Assembly (NCBI RefSeq): GCF_026672425.1
Contig: NZ_JAPPRC010000003.1
Coordinates: 1,718,501-1,782,500, forward strand
Reading direction: 5' to 3'
Length of the DNA stretch: 64,000 bases
Source: Pannonibacter sp. SL95
Lineage (GTDB): Bacteria > Pseudomonadota > Alphaproteobacteria > Rhizobiales > Stappiaceae
Shown here piece after piece: positions 52,219-61,317 of this stretch. The notes beneath the pieces were generated by a model that ran no database searches, was not told the origin of the DNA, and saw only the letters and a list, made by a program, of their open reading frames with translations. Every line of letters starts with the position of its first letter. The stretch's first letter is position 1. Position numbers and translations under genes: made by a program.

Positions 52219-53340
52219 ATGGAACAGAAGGTCACGGAAAGCACCGTTGAAGTCGAGGTCGTGGCGGTTCGCCCCCGGCGTCCGCTGATCACGGATCATG
52301 CTGCCGCGCGCTGGTTGCTGCTGATCATCCTGGCTGCCTCGGTCTGGTTCTTCCACGGTTTCATCGTGCCGGTTCTCGCCGCCACGATCATTGCCTTTGC
52401 CAGCTGGCCGCTGCTGGTCCGCGTCGAGCGCGTGCTGCCCGTCGGGCGGATCGGGGTTGCCTCGCTGATGGTGGCGCTGATCATCGGCTTCATCGTTCTG
52501 CCGATCATGTACGCGATGCTCTATGCCTTCGCCGAGCTGCAGATCTGGATCGACTGGGCCTTCGCCACCAACCAGAATGGCGCACCGGTGCCGGCCTGGA
52601 TCGCCGGCCTGCCGCGGGTGGGCGAGTGGCTGACGGCGCAGTGGGACAAGCACATCGGCCATCCCGGCGCGATCAGCGAGCTGGTGCAGATCATTTCCGG
52701 CGCCAATTTCGGCTCCATCTACCGTGGCATCCTGACCGCCGGCACGCTGGTGTTCCATCTGGCGCTGACGCTGATCTTCATGCTCATCGCGCTTTTCATT
52801 TTCTACCGTGACGGCGAGAAGATCGCGGCCCAGATCGACCGCGTCGGCCAGCGCATCCTGCCGGAGCGCTGGGACCGGCTGTCGCGCGTGGTGCCGACCA
52901 CGATCAGTTCCACGGTCACCGGCATGACCCTGATTGCCATTGGTGAAGGCATCATTCTTGGTGTTGCCTATGCCATTGCCGGCGTGCCGTCTCCGGTCAC
53001 GCTCGGTGTCATCACCGGGTTCATGGCGCTTATTCCGGGCGGTGCGCCGCTCTGCTTCACCCTGGTGTCGATCTATCTGGTTGCCAGTGGATCCGCTTTT
53101 GCCGGTATTGCGTTGTTCCTCTGGGGCACGATCGAGCTCTTCATTGTCGACAAGACGGTCCGTCCGCTCCTCGTCGGCGGGCCGGTGAAGCTGCCGTTCC
53201 TGCCGACGTTCTTTGGCCTCATCGGCGGCGTGAAGACGATGGGCATCGTCGGCCTCTTCGTCGGGCCGGTGCTGATGGCGCTGGTGGTGGCCATGTGGCG
53301 CGAATGGCAGCGGGAAATCGAGGCCGCCAAACTGCGCTGA
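52219..53340 (+). CDS. AI-2E family transporter (PerM/YdiK-like)
   Basis: 373 residues, inner-membrane protein with about eight hydrophobic segments arranged as in the AI-2E transporter/PerM family: an N-terminal pair, a hydrophilic middle (ASWPLLVRVERVLPVGRIG to the amphipathic part) and a C-terminal group with LTLIFMLIALFIFYRDG, VTLGVITGFMALIPGGAP and DKTVRPLLVGGPVKLPFLPT. The substrate of such proteins is usually unknown. Ends at a strong terminator. Confidence 0.85.
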   Translation: MEQKVTESTVEVEVVAVRPRRPLITDHAAARWLLLIILAASVWFFHGFIVPVLAATIIAFASWPLLVRVERVLPVGRIGVASLMVALIIGFIVLPIMYAMLYAFAELQIWIDWAFATNQNGAPVPAWIAGLPRVGEWLTAQWDKHIGHPGAISELVQIISGANFGSIYRGILTAGTLVFHLALTLIFMLIALFIFYRDGEKIAAQIDRVGQRILPERWDRLSRVVPTTISSTVTGMTLIAIGEGIILGVAYAIAGVPSPVTLGVITGFMALIPGGAPLCFTLVSIYLVASGSAFAGIALFLWGTIELFIVDKTVRPLLVGGPVKLPFLPTFFGLIGGVKTMGIVGLFVGPVLMALVVAMWREWQREIEAAKLR

Positions 53341-53351
53341 CCTCGCAACAG

Positions 53352-53380
53352 GCCTGTCCGCAGGGACACTGCGGACAGGC
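53352..53380. terminator. Bidirectional terminator
   Basis: GCCTGTCCGCA (53352-53362) and TGCGGACAGGC (53370-53380) form a perfect 11-bp stem with a 7-base loop, followed by TTTC on the plus strand. It separates the convergent AI-2E family gene and ThDP-enzyme gene. Confidence 0.8.
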
Positions 53381-53419
53381 TTTCAGTCTCTCAAGCGGCA
53401 GGGGCGCTGCTGATCCGCC

Positions 53420-55159
53420 TTATGGGCGGACGCGAACATCCAGCAGCGCCATCGTCCCGGTGCTCTCCATGTGATCCAGCGCCGCGCGGATCGCCGGCTC
53501 AAGATCGGCGGCATGTTCGACCTTGCGGGCAAACGCCCGGCTCGCCTCGGCGACCTTGACGAAATCCGGTACCGGTGACAGCTGTGTCAGCGGCATCCGG
53601 TTGGACCGCGCCGCATGACCGCCCGGATAAAGCCCCAGCACCGACTGGCGCACCGCCCCCCATTCCGCATTGTTGACGATCAGCACCAGCACCGGCAGCT
53701 CCAGCGCTTCGGCGATCTGATGACAGGCGACCGGATTGGCGAAGATGTAGGAGCCATCGCCCATGGTCGCGACGACGGTCCGGTCGCTGTTGCCGAGTTT
53801 CATGCCGAGAGCTGCCGGAAAACTCCAGCCAAGCCCGCCGGAATGCGGCTCTTGGTACCAGGCCTTGGGATGATCCAGCGACATGGGCGCCAGCGGGCAC
53901 CCCAGTTCCGACAGGACCGCAGCGTCCCGCCCGGCCAGTGCCCGTGACAACGTCAGGCTGACAAACTCCTTGGTCATCGGGTCCTGCCCACCGGCCTCGG
54001 CACGGGCGATGACGGCGCGGCGCTGCTCGCCATTGCGGCGGCTCCAGCGGTCGAAACGGGCCTCAGCCTCGGGCTTGTGGCCCTCAAGCCGGTCTGCCAG
54101 CCTGGCTTCCAGCGCCAGAAGACCCGGCTCCACATCACAGGCCAGCGCCAGATCGCACGGGAAGTTGCGCACCGGGAAGCGGCTGTAGAGCGGATCCTGA
54201 CCGAGCTGGATCACCTTGGCACCCGGCTTCAGCTTGTGAATGTCCGGCGACCAGGGCGCCAGGCTGTCGAGGACAAGGATCACATCCGCCTCGGCCAGCA
54301 GCGGGGCGGGATCGGCACCGGCCGCCATCGGATGGTCCAGCGACAGGGCCAGGCGCACGGCCCAGTATTGGCAGACCGGAATGCCCCAGTCTGTCGCAAG
54401 CCGGGCAAGCGCCTGATAGCCCGCAACCCCGCCGGTGCCGCGCTGTGCGAAGATCACCGGGTTCTTGGCATTGGCAATCAGCCCGGCGGCCGCGTCAAGG
54501 GCGGCGGCGTCGATGCCCTGCGCCGGCGCGCGCATCAGGGCCGGGGCTTCCAGGCCGGCACGGTCGCAGGGCTCGCACAGGATCTCGCGCGGCAGGCTGA
54601 TGTAGACCGGGCCGCGCGGGGCTGTCTCGGCAATCGCCTTGGCCCGGTCGACGATCTCGCTCACCTGTTCGGGGAAGCGCAGTTCGTAGTCCCATTTGCA
54701 GGCCTCGCGCACCAGTGCCGTCTGGTCGTGCATTTCCTGGCCCCAGCCAATCGGCACGGTGCGGGCGCCGAAGCGGCCTTTTTCGGTGGTCGGCGTGCGG
54801 CCGGAAAACAGCAGCACGGGAATGTGCTCGGCGGCGGCATTGATCGCACCGATGGCGCAGTTGGCAAGGCCCACATTGGTGTGCGCCATCACCGCCTGGG
54901 TGCGGCCGGTCGCCAGATAATAGCCGTGTGCCATGGCCATGGCTGCGGCTTCATGCGGGATCACAAGGCCCTGCGGCAGGTCGATTTCCTTGGCCTCGGC
55001 TTCCGCCAGGCCCTCGATGATCGGCGGAAAGTCGGTGCCCGAGTTGGCGAAGATATAGTCGACGCCCAGTGCCTTCAGCCGCACCAGCAAGGCCCCGCCT
55101 GCCGTCAGGCTTTCGCCGCTGTCCTCGGTCCCGTTCTGCGCGTTCTTGCTCGTCAGCAT
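53420..55159 (-). CDS. Thiamine-diphosphate-dependent enzyme (acetolactate synthase-like)
   Basis: 579 residues with the three-domain layout of the acetolactate synthase/benzoylformate decarboxylase family. The catalytic Glu lies in VIPHEAAAMAMAHGYYLATG, and the ThDP-Mg site is GDGSYIFANPVACHQ to NNAEWGAVRQ. Probably a decarboxylase or lyase of a 2-oxo acid; true AHAS is less likely since no small subunit or ilv gene is near. ATG 55159 is chosen; 55174 is also possible. Divergent from an IclR-type regulator. Confidence 0.82.
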   Translation of the reverse strand: MLTSKNAQNGTEDSGESLTAGGALLVRLKALGVDYIFANSGTDFPPIIEGLAEAEAKEIDLPQGLVIPHEAAAMAMAHGYYLATGRTQAVMAHTNVGLANCAIGAINAAAEHIPVLLFSGRTPTTEKGRFGARTVPIGWGQEMHDQTALVREACKWDYELRFPEQVSEIVDRAKAIAETAPRGPVYISLPREILCEPCDRAGLEAPALMRAPAQGIDAAALDAAAGLIANAKNPVIFAQRGTGGVAGYQALARLATDWGIPVCQYWAVRLALSLDHPMAAGADPAPLLAEADVILVLDSLAPWSPDIHKLKPGAKVIQLGQDPLYSRFPVRNFPCDLALACDVEPGLLALEARLADRLEGHKPEAEARFDRWSRRNGEQRRAVIARAEAGGQDPMTKEFVSLTLSRALAGRDAAVLSELGCPLAPMSLDHPKAWYQEPHSGGLGWSFPAALGMKLGNSDRTVVATMGDGSYIFANPVACHQIAEALELPVLVLIVNNAEWGAVRQSVLGLYPGGHAARSNRMPLTQLSPVPDFVKVAEASRAFARKVEHAADLEPAIRAALDHMESTGTMALLDVRVRP

Positions 55160-55186
55160 CTTGCGATCTCGCATCTATTGCTATAT

Positions 55187-55198
55187 TTGAAATTTCAA
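55187..55198. promoter_or_regulatory. Palindromic site between the ThDP enzyme and IclR-type regulator
   Basis: TTGAAATTTCAA is a perfect 12-base palindrome, nearly extended by flanking ATA/TAT. TGAAA/TTTCA half-sites are known for several IclR-family proteins such as KdgR. It lies 28 bases from the ThDP-enzyme start and about 70 from the regulator start. Confidence 0.55.
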
Positions 55199-55268
55199 TA
55201 TCTATTATTGAATACTCGACCTGTGCAGGTCAATCGGCTCCCGAACTTTGCAGGATTGGACAGCGCTC

Positions 55269-56042
55269 ATGGCACCTCAGATCAACGGTTCGGTCGTGAA
55301 GGCCTTCGAGATCCTGCATCTGTTTTCGCCCGAACGGCCGGTGATCACGGCGGCGGATCTGGCGCGGGATTTGGATCTGAACGGCGTCACCGCGCACCGG
55401 TTCCTGCGCACGCTGGAACAGGTCGGCGCGCTCGTTGCCGAAAGCCGGGGGCATTACCGATTGAGTTTCCTGTTTGCCGATCTGGGTGACCGGGTCCGCG
55501 ACGCGCAGATGCTGGCGCGTCTGGCGCAGCCCCTGCTGAACGGTCTGACCGACCGTCTGGGGGAGGGCTCCATGGCAACCAGCTTCAACGGGGCGAAAGT
55601 CACCTGCATCGCCAAGGCGCAGCCGCGCCGGGCGCTGGCGGTCGATGTCCGGGTCGGGGTGGAGCTGGAGGCCTGGTGCACTGCCCATGGCAAGCTCTGG
55701 CTTGCCCATCTCGGCGAGACGGAGCTTGACCGGTATCTCGCCGGCCACGCCCGTCAGCGCTTTACCGCAGCGACGGTCACCGATGAACAGCGCCTGCGGC
55801 AGGAAATCGCTGTCATCCGCAAGCAGGGCTTTGCGCTCAATCGCGGCGAGCGCGAGGAGGGGCTGTTCGCCCTCGCAGTCCCAGTCCGCAGCCGCAGCGG
55901 CCGCATGGTCACGGGCCTCTCCATCTTCGGCCCATCCGGACGCCTCGGCGGCGCACAGGCCGAAATCCTTGGCGCGCTCCGGCAAGCCGCAGCCGAGCTT
56001 GAGGCCGCGCTCTACGGGCCGCCCGCGCCAGTACAGGCGTAG
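55269..56042 (+). CDS. IclR-family transcriptional regulator
   Basis: 257 residues. N-terminal winged helix (VKAFEILHLFSPERPVITAA, LNGVTAHRFLRTLEQVGALV) and C-terminal effector domain (VDVRVGVELEAWCTAHGKLW, LALAVPVRSRSGRMVTGLSI). Divergent from the ThDP enzyme and probably its regulator. ATG 55269 (MAPQINGS) is the family-like start; a TTG seven codons earlier is in frame. Confidence 0.88.
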   Translation: MAPQINGSVVKAFEILHLFSPERPVITAADLARDLDLNGVTAHRFLRTLEQVGALVAESRGHYRLSFLFADLGDRVRDAQMLARLAQPLLNGLTDRLGEGSMATSFNGAKVTCIAKAQPRRALAVDVRVGVELEAWCTAHGKLWLAHLGETELDRYLAGHARQRFTAATVTDEQRLRQEIAVIRKQGFALNRGEREEGLFALAVPVRSRSGRMVTGLSIFGPSGRLGGAQAEILGALRQAAAELEAALYGPPAPVQA

Positions 56043-56066
56043 CATTGGCGCAGGCGTGAGGCTTGT

Positions 56067-56495
56067 TCAGTCCTTGCTGCCAGCGAGCGCGCCGGGTTCC
56101 ATGCCCTCGGACAGCGCGAAGCCTTCGTCGAGCCAGCCGGTCACACCGCCGATCATTTCCTTCACCGGCCGACCCAACCGCGCCAGCGCAAGGGCGGCCT
56201 TAGTCGAGCCGTTGCAATGGGGACCCGCGCAGTAGACGACAAACAGGGTCTCCGGCGGATACTCGGCCATCCGCCGCGCGGTGATCTTGCCATGCGGCAG
56301 ATGCAGCGCGCCCGGAATATGCCCCGCCGCGTAGAGCGCAGGACCGCGCACATCCAGCAGCACGAAATCGGCCGTGCCGGTCGAAAGAGCGTGATGCGTG
56401 TCCCAGCAGTCGGTCTCGAAGCCAAGCTTGGCGGAAAAATGGGCGATGGCGGCGTCGGAGGCGGCGGCTGGCGTGGCGCTGACAGAGCTGGACAT
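56067..56495 (-). CDS. Rhodanese-like sulfurtransferase
   Basis: 142-residue single rhodanese domain. ADFVLLDVRGPALYAAGHIP and the active loop YCAGPHCNGSTKAAL, where the first Cys is the likely persulfide carrier, are clear. GAGGAG precedes ATG 56495. Divergent from the FtrA-like regulator, a pairing seen in many bacteria, which suggests that regulator controls it. Confidence 0.87.
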   Translation of the reverse strand: MSSSVSATPAAASDAAIAHFSAKLGFETDCWDTHHALSTGTADFVLLDVRGPALYAAGHIPGALHLPHGKITARRMAEYPPETLFVVYCAGPHCNGSTKAALALARLGRPVKEMIGGVTGWLDEGFALSEGMEPGALAGSKD

Positions 56496-56615
56496 CTGGA
56501 ACTCCTCTGGATCGGATCGTCGATGCAGGCAAGGTGCCGCATGGATGGCAATCGGGCCATTGGCCGGAATGCCAAGATGCAGTAGGATCGTGCCAACCTG
56601 TCCGGGAGCCTCGCC

Positions 56616-57743
56616 ATGACTGATCACACGCCTGTCGCTCCAGTCGCCCCTGTCGTGCCAGCCGGCACGGCTCAGGTTTCGGCTGAGGTTTCGGCCCCGG
56701 TCGCGGGCCTCGCTGGGGCTGGCGGTGCGGGAGCACTTGCGGGGGCCGGATCGCTGCCGCCGCTGGCCGTCGCGCTCGTCTACGAAGGCCTCAGCCTGTT
56801 CGAGTTCTCCATCTGCACCGAGATCTTCGCTGCAAAGAAGCCGGAGATCGACGGCCCCTGGTACCGGTTTGCCGCGGTTGCGGTCGAACTGGACACCGTG
56901 TCGGCGAGCGGCGGCGTCAGCGTCCGGGCGACGGCTCCGGCGAGCCTTCTTGACGACGCGGACATCATCCTCGTGCCGGGCTGGCCGGGGCGCGATCACC
57001 GCCTGCCGGCCGGGCTGAAGCGCCAGCTGCAGCGGGCGCAGGTGCGGGGCACGCGCCTCGTCACATTCTGCAGCGGCGCGTTCCTTCTGGCAGCAGCCGG
57101 TCTTCTCGACGGGCGCCGGGCGACGACCCACTGGCACTACATCGCGGATCTTCGCGCCCTCGCACCGGCCTCCGAGATTGTCGAGGATGTGCTCTATGTC
57201 GAGGATGGCAACGTGTTGACGGCTGCGGGATCGGCCGCCGGCATCGACCTGTCGCTGGCCCTGGTGCGGCGCGATTTCGGCTGGCAGGCGGCCAATGCCC
57301 TGGCGCGCAGCCTGGTGGTGCCGGCACAGCGCGAGGGCGGGCAGGCCCAGTTCGTGCCGCGTCCCGTCGCCCGTCATCCGCAGGGCTCGCTGGCCCCGCT
57401 GCTCGAACGGATCGAGCGGGAGATTGATCAGGACTGGGATCTGGCGCGGCTGGCGGAGGCCGCCTGCTGCAGCCTGCGCACCCTCAACCGCCGCTTCCGC
57501 GATGCCACGGGCCTTGCGCCGCAGGACTGGCTGATCCGGGCGCGGGTGCGCCGCGCCTGCAGCCTGCTGGAGACCAGCGGCGAGGGCATCGACGCCATTG
57601 CGGCGGCCTGCGGCTTCAAGGCCCCGGAAACGTTCCGCCTGCATTTCCGCAGGATCATGACGGTCACGCCGTCCCGTTACCGCTCCGAGTTTCAGGCCGC
57701 CGCCAATGCGGCGCCGGCCCGGCAGGCAGCCCGGAAAGCCTGA
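56616..57743 (+). CDS. ftrA: GlxA/FtrA-like AraC-family regulator with DJ-1/PfpI domain
   Basis: 375 residues. After an Ala/Pro/Val-rich N-terminal stretch of about 45 residues come a DJ-1/PfpI-like domain (VALVYEGLSLFEFSICTEIF, LVTFCSGAFLLAAAG) and a C-terminal AraC double helix-turn-helix (LARLAEAACCSLRTLNRRFR, IDAIAAACGFKAPETFRLHF). This build plus the neighbouring rhodanese gene matches FtrA. The low-complexity start could mean that the true start lies later. Stop codon lies in the terminator hairpin at 57740. Confidence 0.82.
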   Translation: MTDHTPVAPVAPVVPAGTAQVSAEVSAPVAGLAGAGGAGALAGAGSLPPLAVALVYEGLSLFEFSICTEIFAAKKPEIDGPWYRFAAVAVELDTVSASGGVSVRATAPASLLDDADIILVPGWPGRDHRLPAGLKRQLQRAQVRGTRLVTFCSGAFLLAAAGLLDGRRATTHWHYIADLRALAPASEIVEDVLYVEDGNVLTAAGSAAGIDLSLALVRRDFGWQAANALARSLVVPAQREGGQAQFVPRPVARHPQGSLAPLLERIEREIDQDWDLARLAEAACCSLRTLNRRFRDATGLAPQDWLIRARVRRACSLLETSGEGIDAIAAACGFKAPETFRLHFRRIMTVTPSRYRSEFQAAANAAPARQAARKA

Positions 57744-57760
57744 TCAGGAAACCTGATCAG
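57740..57760. terminator. Compact bidirectional hairpin containing both stop codons
   Basis: CTGATCAGG (57740-57748), loop AAA, CCTGATCAG (57752-57760) is a perfect 9-bp stem. The TGA of the FtrA-like gene (57741-57743) and the TGA of the convergent ABC ATPase (57759-57757 on the minus strand) are both inside it. On the minus strand GCTTTCC follows. Confidence 0.6.
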
Positions 57761-58485
57761 AAAACCTGACTGCGTTCCACCAGCTCGCGGCCGTAGTCGC
57801 TTGTCAGCGCACCAGCCTTCAGCGCCGAGACCGGGGCGACTTCTTCCAACTTGCCATGCCGCAGCACGCCGAGCCGGTCGCAGAGGAACGAGACAACCGG
57901 CAGGTCATGGGTGACGAGCAGATAGGTGAGGCCTCGCTCCTCGCGGAGCGACTTCAGCAGGTTCAGGATCTCCGCCTGCACCGACACGTCGAGCGCCGAG
58001 GTCGGCTCGTCGAGCAGCAGCAGTTCCGGCTCGAGCATCAGCGCACGCGCGATGGCAACGCGCTGGCGCTGGCCACCGGAGAGCTGGTGCGGCAGGCGGA
58101 AGCGGAACTTGCGCGCCAGACCCACCGCATCAAGCATCGACAGGACGCGTTCGTCCTTTGCGCCGATCCCATGGATGGCAAGTGGTTCGGTCAGGGCGTC
58201 ATCGACGGTCTTGCGCGGATGCAGCGAGCCATAGTGGTCCTGGAACACCATCTGCACGTGGCGCATCATCGCCTTGGTGCGCTTGTGGCCGAGCGGCATG
58301 TTGCCAAGCGCGATGCTGCCGGACCAGCTGTCCACCTGACCGGCCAGGGCCTTCAGGATGGTGGACTTGCCCGAACCGGATTCGCCGACGAGCGCGAAGC
58401 TCTCGCCAGTGGCCACGGAGAAGCTCACGTCCTTGACGACGGCGGTCGAGCCATAAAAGACGTTGAGGCTGTCGACGTCGATCAT
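57757..58485 (-). CDS. Peptide/nickel-type ABC ATPase (second, short)
   Basis: 242 residues: Walker [11 protein letters not shown]-loop MVFQDHYGSLHPR, signature LSGGQRQRVAIARAL, Walker B LLLLDEPTSALDV, H-loop LVTHDLPVVSF. It ends soon after the ATPase core, without the HPY and cysteine-rich C-terminal domain seen in the DppF-like protein at 33991. ATG 58485 overlaps the previous stop (ATGA); the frame is open to 58659 inside the neighbour gene. Confidence 0.9.
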   Translation of the reverse strand: MIDVDSLNVFYGSTAVVKDVSFSVATGESFALVGESGSGKSTILKALAGQVDSWSGSIALGNMPLGHKRTKAMMRHVQMVFQDHYGSLHPRKTVDDALTEPLAIHGIGAKDERVLSMLDAVGLARKFRFRLPHQLSGGQRQRVAIARALMLEPELLLLDEPTSALDVSVQAEILNLLKSLREERGLTYLLVTHDLPVVSFLCDRLGVLRHGKLEEVAPVSALKAGALTSDYGRELVERSQVF

Positions 58486-59318
58486 GCCAGTTTCTCCAGC
58501 GCGGCGCGGTCGAGCACCGGCAGGCGCTCGCGGGTCTCGTTGAGGCGGGGCAGGGAGGCAACCAGCCCCTGCGTATAGGGATGTTTTGCCTCGTGCAGCT
58601 TGCCGGCGGCGCATTCCTCGACGATCTGGCCGTTGAACATGACGAGGATCCGGTCGCACCAGTGCGAGACCATGTTGAGGTCGTGGCTGATCAGCATCAG
58701 GCCCATGCCGCGCCGGCGGACGAGGTCATCCATGATTTCCAGCACCTGCGCCCGGACAGAAACATCCAGCGCCGAGGTTGGCTCATCGGCGATCATCAGG
58801 TCTGGCTCGAGAAACACCATCATGGCGATCATCACGCGCTGGCCCATGCCGCCGGAGACTTCATGCGGATAGAGATTGTAGACGCGCTCGGGATCGTTGA
58901 TGCGCACGGCTTCCAGCGCTTCCAGCACCTTGGCCTTGCGGGCCTTTGCGCTCATGCGGGCGTGGAAGGCGAGGGCCTCGCCGATCTGCTCACCGATGCG
59001 CATCACCGGGTTCAGCGAGAACTTCGGATCCTGCATCACCATCGACATGCGCGCCCCGCGCAGGCGCCGGTAGCCGGCCTCGTCGGTTCTGGTGAGGTCA
59101 ATGCCGTCAAACATCATCCGGTCGGCGGTGACCCGTCCAGGCTTGCCGATCAGGCCCATGACGGAGCGTCCGGTCATGGACTTGCCGGAGCCGGATTCAC
59201 CCACGATGCCGAGACGTTCGCGGCCGAGCGAGAAGCTGATGCCCTTGACCACCTCGACCTCGCCCCGTTCGGTCGGGAAGCGGACCTTGAGGTTCTGCAC
59301 CTCGAGAAGCGTGCTCAT
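58482..59318 (-). CDS. Peptide/nickel-type ABC ATPase (first)
   Basis: 278 residues: Walker [12 protein letters not shown]-loop MVMQDPKFSLNPV, signature VSGGMGQRVMIAMMV, Walker B MIADEPTSALDV, H-loop LISHDLNMVSH, then HPYTQGLVASLPRL. It lacks the cysteine-rich tail of DppD. GAGGGACC precedes ATG 59318. The Q-loop and signature differ slightly from the commonest forms, as in nickel or opine subfamilies. Confidence 0.9.
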   Translation of the reverse strand: MSTLLEVQNLKVRFPTERGEVEVVKGISFSLGRERLGIVGESGSGKSMTGRSVMGLIGKPGRVTADRMMFDGIDLTRTDEAGYRRLRGARMSMVMQDPKFSLNPVMRIGEQIGEALAFHARMSAKARKAKVLEALEAVRINDPERVYNLYPHEVSGGMGQRVMIAMMVFLEPDLMIADEPTSALDVSVRAQVLEIMDDLVRRRGMGLMLISHDLNMVSHWCDRILVMFNGQIVEECAAGKLHEAKHPYTQGLVASLPRLNETRERLPVLDRAALEKLA

Positions 59319-59328
59319 GACTGGTCCC

Positions 59329-60231
59329 TCACTTCGACCGCTGACGCGGATCAAGCACGTCGCGCAGGCCATCGCCGAAGAGGCAGAAGCCGAGGCTGAC
59401 GATGACGATGGCAAAGCCCGGCATGGTGGCGACCCACCACTGGTCCAGGATGAAGGCGCGGCCGCGCGAGATCATCGCGCCCCATTCGGGCAGCGGCGGC
59501 TGCGCGCCAAGACCCAGGAAGCCGAGGCCTGCTGCAGTCAGGATGATGCCGGCCATGTCCAGCGTGACGCGGACGATGGTGGAGGACATGCACAGCGGCA
59601 GGATGTGGCGCAGGATGATGCGGCCATGGCTGGCGCCCTGCATCCGCACGGCGGCGATGAACTCGGCCTTGCGCACGGTCAGCGTTTCGGCACGAGCAAG
59701 GCGGGCATAGACCGGCCAGGCGGTGATGGCGATGGCGATGACGGCGTTCTCGATGCCCGGTCCAAGCGCGGCGACAAAGGCAAGCGCCAGGATCAGGCGG
59801 GGCATCGACAGGAAGATGTCGGTAATGCCCATCATGATCCGGTCGACCGCGCCACCGAAGTAGCCAGAGATCGCGCCGATCACCAGCCCGAGCGGGGCGG
59901 AGATGACGGCCACCAGCAGCACGATGAACAGCGTGATACGCGCGCCGTAGATGACCCGGCTGAAGATGTCGCGGCCGAGTTCGTCGGTGCCCATCCAGTG
60001 CTCGGCCGACGGCGGCAGCAGACGCGCGGTCAGCTGGCCCTCGATCGGATTGTAGGGCGCGATCCAGGGGGCAAAGGCAGCTGTCAGCAGCAGGGCGATG
60101 ATGATCACCAGGCCAACCACGGTGAGCGGATTGCGCAGCAGGGCGCGCAGGGTGCGGTAGCCCTGGCCCAGCTGGGCCTGCAGGCGGGTGGCTGGCGTTT
60201 CGTCCAGCAGCCAGTCGCGGGTCGAGCTCAT
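59329..60231 (-). CDS. Peptide/nickel-type ABC permease (DppC-like)
   Basis: 300 residues, about six helices, MGTDELGRDIFSRVIYGARI hallmark and coupling motif VRMQGASHGRIILRHILPL. Ten bases before the ATPase start; its start overlaps the DppB-like stop by four bases. Confidence 0.9.
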   Translation of the reverse strand: MSSTRDWLLDETPATRLQAQLGQGYRTLRALLRNPLTVVGLVIIIALLLTAAFAPWIAPYNPIEGQLTARLLPPSAEHWMGTDELGRDIFSRVIYGARITLFIVLLVAVISAPLGLVIGAISGYFGGAVDRIMMGITDIFLSMPRLILALAFVAALGPGIENAVIAIAITAWPVYARLARAETLTVRKAEFIAAVRMQGASHGRIILRHILPLCMSSTIVRVTLDMAGIILTAAGLGFLGLGAQPPLPEWGAMISRGRAFILDQWWVATMPGFAIVIVSLGFCLFGDGLRDVLDPRQRSK

Positions 60232-61289
60232 GCGCGGGCCCTCGGATCCAGGAGAAGATACAGCGCATCAGACAGCTTGTTGATGCAGATGAAGACGGCA
60301 CCGATCACCAGCGTTGCGCCCAGCACCGCGTTCATGTCGGCGTTGAGCAGCGCGTTGGTGAGGTAGTTGCCGATGCCGGGCCAGGAGAACACGGTCTCGA
60401 TCATCACCGAGCCTTCAAGAAGACCGGCATACGACAGGCCAATCACGGTGATGAGCTGCACACGGATCGGCCGGAAGGCATGGCGCCAGATCACGACCCA
60501 TTCCGGTGCGCCCTTGACCCGGGCGGTGGTGATGAATTCCTGCCCCAGCTGCTCCAGCATGAAGGAGCGGGTCATGCGGGCAATATAGGCCAGCGCGAAG
60601 AAGCCAAGGATCGTCGACGGCAGGATGATATGGGCAAAGGCGCTCTTGAAGCTGTCCATGTCGCCGTCGATCAGGCTGTCGACCAGCAGCAGGCCGGTAT
60701 GCGGCGTGACGAGGCCGTCGAGGAAGATGTCGATGCGTCCCGGTCCGCCGACCCACTGCAGCTGGGCATAGAACAGCACCAAGCCGACCAGGCCGAGCCA
60801 GAACGCCGGGATGGCATAGCCGGCCAGGCCGATCACGCGGATGATCTGGTCAATGACACTGCCCTGGCGGGCGGCAGCACAGACACCGAGCGGCACACCG
60901 ATCACGACACCGATGATGATGCCAAGGGTTGCCATTTCAAGGGTCGCGGGAAAGACGCGGGCCAGATCCTGGACCACCGGATTGGAGGTCATGACCGCCT
61001 TGCCGAGGTTGCCCTGGACGACATCGCCGACATAGCGGGCAAACTGGACGATCAGCGGATCATCGAGCCCCATCTTCAGCCGCGCCGCGTCATAGACTTC
61101 CTTCGGCGCACGGTCACCGACCACGGCCAGAACCGGATCGATCGGCACCACGCGGCCGATGACAAAGGTGATGGCGAGCAGGCCCAGGAACGTCAGGGCA
61201 ATCGTCACGAAGAACCAGACTATGGGCTTCAGGCGGGCCAGAAGGGCGGCCGCTGCGCCCCGGCTGCCGGTCAGGGTGGCGTTGCTCAC
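60228..61289 (-). CDS. Peptide/nickel-type ABC permease (DppB-like)
   Basis: 353 residues, longer than most DppB because of an N-terminal extension of about 25 residues before the first helix (KPIVWFFVTIALTFLGLLAI) and a periplasmic insertion around GGPGRIDIFLDGLVTPHTGL. Coupling motif ITTARVKGAPEWVVIWRHAF. First gene of a four-gene operon divergent from the XRE-cupin regulator and the binding protein. Confidence 0.9.
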   Translation of the reverse strand: MSNATLTGSRGAAAALLARLKPIVWFFVTIALTFLGLLAITFVIGRVVPIDPVLAVVGDRAPKEVYDAARLKMGLDDPLIVQFARYVGDVVQGNLGKAVMTSNPVVQDLARVFPATLEMATLGIIIGVVIGVPLGVCAAARQGSVIDQIIRVIGLAGYAIPAFWLGLVGLVLFYAQLQWVGGPGRIDIFLDGLVTPHTGLLLVDSLIDGDMDSFKSAFAHIILPSTILGFFALAYIARMTRSFMLEQLGQEFITTARVKGAPEWVVIWRHAFRPIRVQLITVIGLSYAGLLEGSVMIETVFSWPGIGNYLTNALLNADMNAVLGATLVIGAVFICINKLSDALYLLLDPRARA

Positions 61290-61317
61290 GGAGTTTTCCT
61301 TGCCAGTTAAACTTCTT

